A stretch of DNA of 64,000 bases, taken from NCBI RefSeq assembly GCF_000003815.2, contig NC_049989.1:22905737-22969736 (forward strand), written 5' to 3'. This stretch comes from Branchiostoma floridae. Its lineage: Eukaryota > Chordata > Leptocardii > Amphioxiformes > Branchiostomatidae. Shown here piece by piece: positions 1 to 11,400 of this stretch. The notes below the pieces were generated by a model. That model ran no database searches. It was not told where the DNA came from and saw nothing but the letters and a program-made list of their open reading frames with translations. Within the stretch, counting starts at the first letter, position 1. Each line of letters begins with the position of its first letter. The position numbers and the translations under genes are program-made.

Positions 1-1704
1 ATTACGGTCGATTTCAGTATTCAAGGTGCAGTTACAAAGTAGCTCAACCTATCTTTCAGCCTATTTTCGTAAATTTTCTTTGCTTCTTTTTTCCTAATTT
101 TGCATTTATGTACTTAATTATGTTTTGTCTGTGTTGGTGTTGGCATGAAAATAAGTTACGACTTGCGGTTGGTGCCGTCACCATGTCTTAAATGTTGCAA
201 TAAAAACAGCTATTTCTTTTACTACCTTGCCCGCTTCCAACGACATGGAGGTCAAGAGAGTAAGTTAGTAGGTAGGTACCTTGAGAATACTTGCAACTTG
301 TTACATTTTTAGAACTGCAAATTAAGAAGCTACAAGAAATCATCCCATTGTGTAAAAAATACAAGTATTAGAATACATTTTGTTAGAAGTATCTTTCAAC
401 TTCGAATATCTCCTTGCCTCTACATAGCCCTTTAGGGTAGTAATGTACAACACTACATCATACAAGTTTTCATCACCAAATTCAGCCCCTGGCTGTAAGA
501 AGAGCAGTCAGTTCCACCCAGGACAATACTCTCCAGGCAGAGGTTAGGCTCCGGCTGTTTTTGAAATGCGCTTAGGCATTTTGGTTTGGTCGGGCGTTAC
601 GTTACGTCCCGTTTTCTTCATTTCCGTTTGCCAAACATGCAGAAAAAAGATGGGACAAAATAGAAAACCCGACAAAAACAGTAAAGGTACGTAAAAAAAA
701 CAAACAGCCAGAGCCGAAATTTCTGATTGAAGAATGCACATATACAACCCACTTAGCCCTTCGCGTGACAGGTCGAGGCCTGTCTACTTATCATTTCATG
801 CTCTCCACACAGACTCGTTAAAGCGCTATGCCCCCTGGGACAGCGTCACAATGGTTGCCATGGCGACAGGACGATTGGGTTGTTCGTGTTTCGAGAAGAC
901 CGCAGGCAAACGTTTACCCGTCTTTTGTACAGGTATTACCGAAGTGGGTCGCCGGGTTTTGTTAATTAGCGCGCCACATTTGTCGCCAATCCAGATAAAA
1001 TATTTCTTAACAACATATAGGGCTTCGAAATTCCTAAAGTAGTAGTTGTCGTCAATCGGTCATATCATTATTCCATGTCATTTCACACATATAAATGACA
1101 CCAAACGTAAGGCTGTTATTTCTGTTTAAAGTAATTTATTATTAGACAATACACAGTTTTATCAAGGGTAAACGCAATTCACGAAATGTCTCCCTAAAAG
1201 GGCCTCACTTTCTATGCAGTGTGTTTAAATGGAAATCTAGCGTTTTTGCTTCTTGTCAGCTCAAAACTGTGTACGCCAATATCTTACTGGTATTAGGACA
1301 AAAGAAAAGCCACACAAAACCTATCCACTTTAAGTTGACTGATACTTTACTCTCAACTTTTCATACGATAAGATCTAGATGCCCTTTAAACATCAGATCA
1401 CCTGTGAAATAGTAAGCGCAGGTTCAGAACGAAGTGGTTATTGTTTATCCTCTACCAGGCTCCCAAAACTACAGCCCTAAGTCGCTAACAATTGCAATGT
1501 AAAATGACTGGCTAACTGCTCTGGTGAATTTGGCCAATGTCTAGTACTATTTTCCAGCCACATACGGAGACTGGAAGGGACATCGATCGGGTACACACAT
1601 GTCAGTTTTTGTTGTCATCTTTCTGTGGTGTCAGATGACAACAGAACTAAAACATGCCCCAATTCTTCACGGCTTACCGACAGAAACATTCCGCGTGACG
1701 TTAA

Positions 1705-1822
1705 AAGATCCTTTAAGTCTAATTGATCGTCTTGTATGACTCAAGATTCTCTCTAAGTCTCGTAATAGGTCTTGTGTGACTCGTAACAATCCTTTAAGTC
1801 CTATTGTGCTTCTTGTGTGGAT
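1705..1822. repeat. Diverged tandem repeat, about 3 units of 38-42 bp
   Basis: Three successive segments share the order CTTTAAGTC/CTCTAAGTC, then a TATTG- or TAATAGG-like block, then CTTGTGTG or CTTGTATG. Divergence between units is high, so this is an old minisatellite or a decayed larger repeat. No function is visible. Confidence 0.4.
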
Positions 1823-4594
1823 GAAAAACGCAATGAAACGCGCATCTAGAGGAATCAATTTTAAATGTTATTTTTGTTTATCTTGTAGTGCATAGTTGCG
1901 CCTAAGAGCAGCAAGTTACCTTGCTGTTTAAAGCAGGGTATATTTTTACAGGGAGGGTTGCTAGCGCCTTCCCTTTTAACGTGCTCGAATTGTACGTCCC
2001 TTCCGAAAGACAGGTGCAGCCCGAATCGAGATGCCCTTTCCAGCATTCAAACCGGGGACTCCCAGCTACCTATTAATAGAGACAAGGATTTCAACTGTCA
2101 GGCTGCTTCCAGTTTAATTACTCCGAAATTAAAGTCCATTTTTTTCTAAAGATCATAGACAGTATCTCAAGTGGGCACTTCTTGTCTGAGTGTTTGTTTT
2201 AGATGTACCCGTACAGGTACAGGTGTAGACAGGTAAGTACAGGTAACGTCTGCGTAATTTATAACACTTTTTTTTACACCTGGGGCAACAGAGGTGTCAA
2301 AATTCACCTGTACTACCGGACGTTTGGGCGAAGAAACGTAACGTTAATTGTCTTAATGTTCCGATGATAGCTTGCCTTAAATGGATTTTCTAAGACTTCA
2401 GTTTACTGCTTAAACAAGTCTTCTGTCGAGAAGTAGGGATTAAGTGCAGGACTTCATCAAATTCCAGTCATCGATAAAGAATAAGTTATTTCTATACCAC
2501 CAGTGTTTATGGGTCACTAAGCAACAACAATAGCCTGTAGCTGAATAGCCTCTTAACAGGCTTTAAGATTTGGGCTTTTTCGGGGCTTACGGTTCTGTAA
2601 TGATGTTTTGTTTTCTTTCCTTTTTTTCTGATAGCATAACTGTCACCAGTTCCACTTGTACTCCAGTTGTTTCATTTACAATGCGGCCTACAAGAAACCG
2701 AGTACAATAGAACCGGTACGCTATTAGAAGCCCCTAAGAAGTCCTAGCGAGGCTAGCAGCTGAAGTGGCCATCAGCCGTACCGAGTGCAGGATCTATCCA
2801 CGCTCCCTGGCACGTGCCGGCTTCGTCCTACAATTTTCGCGGTAGGATTTTCAGCCAGACTTCGCCAGACATTGTCCAACAATATTATCCATCACTTCAC
2901 AGTACAACTGAATTCCGGACGACACATTGGCGACTTGTCCTTTTTAACCTCCTTGGTACGATTTTCTGCTTCTATGCTAGGATTTCCCAGGAATGCTACG
3001 GGGGGAGAGAACCCGAACTGCAAACAAGAATTTCATCACCATCGGTCGGTTGCTATGAAGGCGACTATAAGTTTCTTCCAGTTCGTTTTGTTGCCAGCAA
3101 GATGACGGATCTGTTTTGGAGTAAACTGGCCATTATAATCTCACGGGAGCAGTTGGACGACGTACTGTCCGTGGATAAGTATATGTGGATCTCAAAAAAG
3201 AACCTACGGTAATTTTTTTCTTTACAAGACAGTCAAATTTCGTACGACACTGTCTCGAGAGGGCCGTCGGTCTACCACCATAATAAACCTGTACCGTAGC
3301 ACGTATGTGACACTAGACGGTACGAGCCCGTACGGAGATCGGACTGTCGCACGGGGCGACGTTTACTCACCGTCGGCACGTGGATCGATATGTGCCCGAG
3401 ATAGCAGCCGCGAGACGTGCGGTGTAGCGTCGGCTGTGTTTGCTTATTTGTTTCGCGCAAACCGCCCTTAGGAGTGACACACCAGTTTTGTATGGTGAGT
3501 ATAAGTCTGTGCAAGGTCAGACTGTAAGGTTTGATCCACTAACAACGGGAAGAATCACCGTGTTTTAAAGGTATGACTCTCTTTAGGTATAAAACGCACA
3601 AATACATTGTATACTACACCCCATCTAAGAGGACATCCTAACCGAAGCTAGGTACAACTGGAATAATTTTCACCTCTGTTAAGTGAGAAAATACGTGTCA
3701 AGTGCTGAAATTTCCCAAGGGAACAACATTGGAGCATGCTAGGGCTTCTAACCCAGAACTTTTAGATTCAAAGCCAACAACCCTAACAGCAAGACTCTTC
3801 GTGAGTTCGACGGCTGTGTATGTGCTCTGCGTGACATTTTGACTGAACGAACTCGTCTCGTCAGCAAATATATATACCAAAAACAACAACCGCTCCGACA
3901 TGCTTTCGTTGACAAGCCGACACGTTTTAAACCTTTCGAGCCCGAACACAAGTCAAGAGGTGACACGACTTTAATCTGTCCCCACTGAAGTAGCACAACT
4001 GAGTGACGGCCGGGAAGTCAAAACGAAGAAAAGGCGCCTTAATCCTAAAGCTTAACTTCCGTCTTAAGAAGTAGGATTAGATGTTGAATATAATGGCAGC
4101 CGGACAAAGGGTGTAATTTGCTGTAGGTGACTGCGTAGCACAGTAACATAGACCCGCGGATTGTCGTGCGTACTCTGTCGCCAGGGCCGGCACAACAACG
4201 CGCACAGTCCGGGTACAAGTGCCACTCGGACTCGGCACAAGAGCACGCTCTCGAGCCGCGCTTACGGAGAACTTTGTACCTGCTGAACTGCCGTCAGGAC
4301 TCCCGCCTAACGTCGCTGGTATGTCAACTTCTCACCGTCGGCCTTTTACAGTGAGGTTACACGCGCCTTGACAATGTCTGCTTTGAAATCCTTTCAAGAT
4401 ATTGTCAGGACCTACTCTCGGAGACGTCAGTCTACACTGCAGCATAGCTGGTATAAAAAGACCAACTGTTAGAGCCGTCGCAGGCACCACGAACAATCTG
4501 TACAACACTCTGCAAGGATATTGTAAGAACAAGAATCCAGGAATTCCAACGTCCGAATGCGGTATTCGAATTTTCGACAGCGGCACAGGCGAGG

Positions 4595-4728
4595 AACGTT
4601 CTAATCATTCTATAGAAGAACGTTCTAGTTATTCTATAGAAGAACGTAAGACTCATTCTATATAACGTTCGAATCATCGTTCTATAGAAGAACGTTCGAA
4701 TCATTCCACAGGATCATTCTACAGAAGT
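4595..4728. repeat. Short palindromic tandem repeat (GAACGTTC / TTCTATAGAA)
   Basis: Four or five units of roughly 24-27 bp alternate the palindromes GAACGTTC or AACGTTCGAA with TTCTATAGAA and an ATCATTC spacer. Each unit can pair with itself and with its neighbours. It lies about 700 bp upstream of the CNBD2-like start codon; any regulatory role is speculation. Confidence 0.6.
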
Positions 4729-5429
4729 CCACGGGAAACAGGTCTAAGAGCAGCACCGTGGGAATACCGTAAAATACGGGCCGGTCCTGAACATTCGTAT
4801 CAAATGTTATCACGGTCCGGGTATGACACCAATGTCAGTATACAGCAATATAGCTGATACCCCGCCGAGAATTGGGATATCTGTAACTTGTAATTACATG
4901 CGGATTGGGCACATCATGAGAGCTACGGTATAGTGACCTGCGGGTCAGATCTGTGAGAACGATCATGGAAATTTCTTCCTGAAAACTTCTGACAACTGAA
5001 GAATGTAATTTCACTTGGTCGCTGAGGTTTGTTGCAACGAAACTTTCACCTGACGACAATAGTTTGTCTGGAGTCACCTGTTGGTAAGGTGTTGTGGTAC
5101 CCACCTTCAAAGGAAGCGCCGTTCGCAGGTGAGTCATTGTCGTGCGGTCACTTCAAACACTGGAAACAACTTCCAAGGATATACAGCACGTCTGGGACAT
5201 AACACTTTGGATGTTTGCGATCCTCAAGACCTTTCACAAGACGACTCAAGAATGCGCCAAGAGACAGGACGCCAAGCAAAATCGTCCTGAAGAAACGACA
5301 AAAATAGTACTCAAAGCTTAGAAATTCCAACCACTGCAGTTGTTATTAGATGTGAATTTGCGTTCAAGTGTCCCACTGAACAAAACTTTCAAAGTTAGAA
5401 TCTAGGAAAACTTACAGAGCAGAGACAAC

Positions 5430-8400
5430 ATGTTTTCGAGAACGTCGGACCGGGGCCAGCCAACCGGGCCGGCGGGGATAGAGGGCAGGTCCTCCCGCAG
5501 CGACGCCAGGGTCGCCACGGTACTCAACCGCTTCGGTCAGAAGTCGTACCTGGAGACGCCCAACAAGCTATATCCGCACAGAGGTAAGTGTAGGACATGA
5601 TTATGGCATCTTAAACGTTAATTCCTTTAATACCTTCAGAAACCTTGATCTGTCACCTTAGAGTCTTGATTTCAGGTTGTCCTTATTAGTAACATAACAT
5701 CCTAAAGTTTTCAAGTTGTGACATTTTCACAACATCTCCTTAGCTTTACACTACATGTATAACTACTGGATACAATCCCCTGCCCTTCTGCATATAGAAG
5801 TCATACAGCAGTTTACTGGCATGGTTATCGATACCCCTCCTCCATTACTGAGAGTCGAGTGTTTGTGTCCCGATAAATACGCATTCTATCTAAATTTAGT
5901 TTAGAGCCAACAGAAGTACGCTGCTAGAAGGTGGCTTCATGTGGTAGGTGTTGCTGCAGCAAGACATTAGAAAGCTAAAGGTCCAGTGTTTGAAGCAAGA
6001 GATCTGGAGCTAACATATGCGAGTAACTGTAGTTACCAGGACATACATAGCCTAGCTTCTCGGCAACAGGACTTCTATAAAGGGGCACGGGCAAAGCTTT
6101 TGAGTCAAGGGGTTGACATGTGTATTGCTCTTTGTTTTGTTAGCCTGGCTAACACCTGTTAATACGTGTTAATAATAATANNNNNNNNNNNNNNNNNNNN
6201 NNNNNNNNNNNNNNNNNNNNNNNNNNNNNNNNNNNNNNNNNNNNNNNNNNNNNNNNNNNNNNNNNNNNNNNNNNNNNNNNGTGTTTAGCTTTAACGTTGT
6301 GAAATCGTTATCCCGTACCCCGGTTGAGTGCTGATTTTTACTGATGGTGTTTCAGACACGTGTGGTGGGTTAATTATACCCCCCTCACATGGGGCGAAAA
6401 TCGCTCGGACGGCGAGTCTGCGAGCTATAAATTTCGCGCCGGCCGTCGCCTGACAGTAACAGGGAGATTCCGCGCTCTGTTTGTGCCCAAGCAGGGGCAA
6501 ACGTTTTCCCGGACCCTAGAGCTGGCCGACTCGTCGTCCGATCGATTTTCGCCTAATGTGAGGGGGGTATAAAGAACCCACCACACGTATCGAAAACACC
6601 ATCGGTAACTATCAGCTCCCTATCCGGGTCCGGGAAAACGTTTACAAACCATTAGACCAAAACAGAACTCGGCATCTACATGTGAATGTTATCGACGTAA
6701 GGTGCACAAACCTTTCTTTTACTTTTTGTTGAGACCGCCAATCTGATGGCATTTTAACAAGTTGTCAGACAATAGTATGGTGAAATTCGATGCCAAATTG
6801 AATTTAAAAACACCAACAAATAAAAATCTATAATCATAAATTCAGGATCCCGCCCTTGGCTATGTAACACTTCTTTTAAGATTAACAATTGTACACCATA
6901 GGGAAGCAAAACGACGCCTCAACTTCACAAATAACCCATGAAAAACATTTGTATAGCACCAGACTTGACTTATCGAAACAGACTTGTATCCAGCTTGAGG
7001 AACTACTACCAGGCGTATCATCATTACTGGTACCTGTGTATATAGCCTTCTTCAACGTAAATTTATTTTCTTCCGAAAAAAAAGCCATGCCTCTTCCACA
7101 TCTTAAGAAAGGGACAGACCAAAAGTTGATTTTAAAGAAAAGAGCAAAAGATTTATAAAGAAAGAGTATGCGTACGGCATCTTTAATTTATGCCTTCGTG
7201 TGCTACGTTGATTTGTTGATAATTAATCTGTACCACCGTAGTCTTTCTGGACTTCTTATCATAAACAAACACACTATTTACAGTAGGTAAGTATACAGTC
7301 GCATTTACAGTAATTGTTAAGTCAAACCCTATGATAAACACAGTACATAGTACGTAGGGTTTTGAGTTTAGGCTTACGTGATTGTTAATAATCACGTAAG
7401 CCTAGAAAGTCAGCCCGGTCATAAAAACAGTGGAACAGTCTAAAATCACATCAACAATAGGTGTGTTAGAAGAGGAAAGAGACGTACGTGTAAAGCATAG
7501 ATTTAGTGGAAACATAGTTTAAGTTCATTTGGGTCTTCAATTGACAACACTGCAAATGATACTACATTATATTTTACTTTAAGCCTTTTATGTTATTTTA
7601 CAACAGTTGTGCTGATGCATTTATTCATGTAGGCAAAACATACAATAAAGATTGACCAATATAACAAAGATAACCATATAGATTACATGATTGGAGTTCT
7701 ACTAAAGCCATCAGCACATATCCTTACACATACTCGATGGTAATAAACGAACAAATAGCAGAAGAGAGTATGGCATATGATCTATGTCGCTTCAGTTTGT
7801 GCAAAAGTTTCTTTTCAGAGGGAGTTCGTTCGAACACCATGTTGTCACACTGGAAATGGTAGCTAAACGTGACGAGAAGATGTAAGAAAACGATCCGAAG
7901 CCTTACATCTTACTTTCTTAGAAGCCTTACAAACGTGGAGTTTTAGGAATAGCTCCTAACAACAGACAATGCCTGACAATGCCCATTCAACAGGTGTCTG
8001 TTCACACTCTCGCGCTAACCCGCGAGACTTGGTTACCATGGCTACCGTGGAATCACAAAATGGTGCCCTGAGCGACATGTTGTCGGTATTCCCATGGGAT
8101 ATGGGTTGTTATGGTTTTACTTGTTGTTGGGTGGCGATTACAAACTATCAACATGGGCGATAAAGAACCAGGATGTTTATATGAATTAGTGGTCACGACA
8201 TGTTAATATTGCACAGAGTTTGAGGCAGAGAACACACAGACAGGGAACACCGTATCCCCATAGCATGCTGTGGTCTTGTCTATATAAGTTAACTAGCGGT
8301 CAACGTTAGAAAATAAGCTTTCTTTTCGTTTATTCCGATACCCTTTAACCTTAGCAATGCAAATCCAGTGTTTAGAATTACATACATAAATATGGACATA

Positions 8401-11400
8401 TAGATGAACTTATAGTTAAAGAGATTAAAAGAACCATGCATACACAATTATAACATAAGATAAAATGTTTTTTTTTAAATAAAAATCTTAACTTGCAAAT
8501 TTTCACTTGCACTAAACAAAATAAACGACGACTTATCTCGTACAATCAAGTTCAAACTACGAAATCGAAATATAAAATTCAAATGTAAAACTGATCTAGT
8601 ATGTACAATATGCAATATCTTCTCAATATCAGGCGGGGTTAGTTATTCCGTTTTCTAGATTAGGGAGGGGGTTAGTCTTTACTTACACCTTACCAATGAC
8701 GTTTTATGATATAATGTCCTTGACCTTACAGAACAACTTAAATTACCTGCGATCAAAAACGGGAGTTCTGCTGCAGTACTAAAAAAACCATTAGGAGGCT
8801 AAAAATATAATAATTTTATATATTACTAAGACAAGACCTAATCATATACCAAATTTTATGATAAATCACCAATAGTTTCTTGGGATATACTGTTCGTACC
8901 CATGTGTACATTCTTGGCGAAGGCGGCCCGACGGCGGGAATACAGCGCACCTAACGATATGGATTGGTATTGCAGATCCGACCTGTCGCCCTGCCCTTTG
9001 GCTCTCCTGAGACCACAACTTGTCAAACCTGCTAATACCTAATGATCTGACCCGTAATCAAACTTTTCTTATGCAAAATTGACATTAATTTCGACACCAC
9101 TTGCCACTCGGAAGTCTGCACAGTCTGCTCGCAAACTGGGCCGTCTGTTTGAAAGGTTTGTCCTGCTAAGGTATGCTTCTCCTTTATCTTACGTGTGAGA
9201 AAAGATCCGGACGACTTAAGTTTTGCCCCTAGTATCATAAGTCTGGAGAGAGTCACAAGAACCAAGGTTTGCTGGTGCTTCAGGTGATTTGGCTTTGTTC
9301 CTAGAAAAGTGAACCCAGGATTACTTGGATCCGCCCTGGATTTGTGGAGTACTGTATGCAGACTTAATCCTGACACCATTCTTTCTTCTCCACAGAATCG
9401 CCGAGCCCGTACCGTGACTACCTCGCCGTCCCCTCGCCGCTCCCCGCGACCCTGCCCGAAGACGACCCGGAGGAAGCTCCCGGTAAGCCCGTCCCGACAG
9501 GGAGACGCAGCGAGGCGCAGCGCCGGCAGACCTTGTTCCGCCTCCTACTGAGCTCCGCGCAGGGATCGACAGAAGAAGAGAGCGACATGCTGAAGAAACA
9601 CCTGACCTGGGCCACCGGCCTGAGCCTGAAGGCGTCGGAGGAGTCCAAGCTGCTCCGGAGCGACTCCGGTGTCACTCCGGAGGAGACGATGCTGAAACTC
9701 CGGAGGCTGTCACTAAGGTACATCCGGTATAGCTAGATATAGCATTACCACAATCATAATCAATCATCCACTAGGGGATTGTTTTGCGCGTCTAACTGTT
9801 CTCTCCGTCTCTCTTCTCTTTCACTCTGTCGTTTTCTCTCCCCTCTTTCTCTTTGGTACCTCTATCACTCTTTCAATCATCTCTCTCTCCCTTCTCTGTT
9901 ACCCTGTCCACTCGCTCCCTTCTTTCCTTCTCTTCCTCCACCTCTCTCTTTTTTTCTCTTTCCACGTATACCCCAATCTGTCTGGTCTCCCACTCTGTTC
10001 TCTTTCCCCTCTCTTTCTCTTCTTCCCTCTCTCCCCTTCTCTCTCTGTGTGTATTTCCTGAAGTAGTCCACTTTCACGATCGTTCCATAATTGCATGGGC
10101 GTATTTCTCACCTGTTGATATCGGTAATTGTCCCTCTTTGCACGAGGCACAATTTACAAGCACCTAGTTCCTGTTTTCAAAGCCTGTTGTATTGTATATT
10201 GGCAGGAGAAGGCGCCAGTCACTGATGTCAAGCCGTACGTCAACTCTTAGACAGAGCACCCACTCACGGATACAGACTCCGGAGCAGGTGAGTACATCCA
10301 CTCTCAGATACGCACTCCGGAACACAGCCACTCTCAGATACACACTCCGGAACACATCCACTCTCAGATACACAATCCGGAGGCTCGAGCACATCCACTC
10401 TCAGATACACACTCCGGAACACATCCACTCTCAGATATACACTCCGGAACACATCCACTCTCAGATACACACATCGGAGTAGGTGAGTGCATCAGAAATC
10501 CAACCATTCCGCCAGGAGGAAGTCGATAGCAGCACGCCATTTTTGTAAAAAAAAAAAAAAAACGGGAAATGAACCGCTCTTGTAAAAATTACTTTTGAAG
10601 TAAACCTAGCCAAGCAAAAAATTAGCCTTGTATCCGGCCGTATTATAGCTCCTGAGACTCGGGAGCTATAATACGGCTGGATACCAGGCTAACCCTAACG
10701 TAACCCTAACCCTAACCCTAACCCTAACCCTAACCCTAACCCTAACCCTAACTCTAACCCTAACCCTAACCCTAACCCTAACCCTAACTCTAACCCTAAC
10801 CCTAACCCTAACCCTAACCCTAACCCTGACCCTGACCCTGACCCTAACCCTAACCCTAACCCTAACCCTAACCCTAACCCTAACCCTAACTCTAACCCTA
10901 ACCCTAACCCTACCTCCACGCACGCGAAAAATCCTGAGGAAGTTGAACGTTTGCTCGGCAACGGGCATGGCCTTTTTTGTAAGCTAAATTTTCGGTCGCC
11001 CCAAACTTACCTAAATCTGTTTTGTGTAACGCACAGATCCGGAGACGCTGGAGAAAGGCAGTCCGAGCGGTGCAGCTCGTGCTTGTAGCGACTAGAGCGT
11101 GAGTACGGGTGCCCCAAGGCTTAGGTCACATTGTCAAACCGGGGCCCGGCCGGGATGTTTTAAGAACCGAAAAATCAAATTGTATACCTAAAAATATACA
11201 CAAATTATGCCCATGAATCTTAGTTTGACATGTTGTGTACTTTGATGTCTTTTATATATTTCTTTTGCTCACGAAAGCTGCCCGGTCGGTTTGGAAATGT
11301 GACCTAAGCCTAACTGGAGGCGTGCCCTAACTTGAGACGTGCCCTAACTTGAGACGTGCCCTAACTTGAAACGTGCCCTAACTTGAGACGGATATTTAAC

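Larger units (their letters stand above)
1..5429. other. Upstream region without a recognisable gene
   Basis: No open reading frame here has a recognisable domain or convincing splice structure. The longest (2814-3212 +, 132 codons) has no family resemblance I can name. The stretch holds a diverged three-unit repeat near 1705-1822 and a short palindromic repeat cluster at 4595-4728. The last few hundred bases should contain the promoter and 5' UTR of the CNBD2-like gene that starts at 5430, but I see no TATA box or other decisive promoter motif. Confidence 0.6.

Noticed and set aside
734-1042. 102-codon open frame
   Set aside because: No family resemblance or neighbouring exons; length is within chance expectation.
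2785-3212. Two overlapping open frames of 106 and 132 codons
   Set aside because: No recognisable domain, no splice continuity, and overlapping alternatives in two frames.
9853-10167. Ser/Leu- and Phe-rich open frames
   Set aside because: Translations of the polypyrimidine tract.
10692-10912. Chromosome end
   Set aside because: The telomere-like array is flanked on both sides by exons of one gene, so it is interstitial.
10666-10968. Long Arg-Val and Gly-Leu open frames
   Set aside because: They are translations of the (CCCTAA)n array and have no start, domain or non-repeat content.
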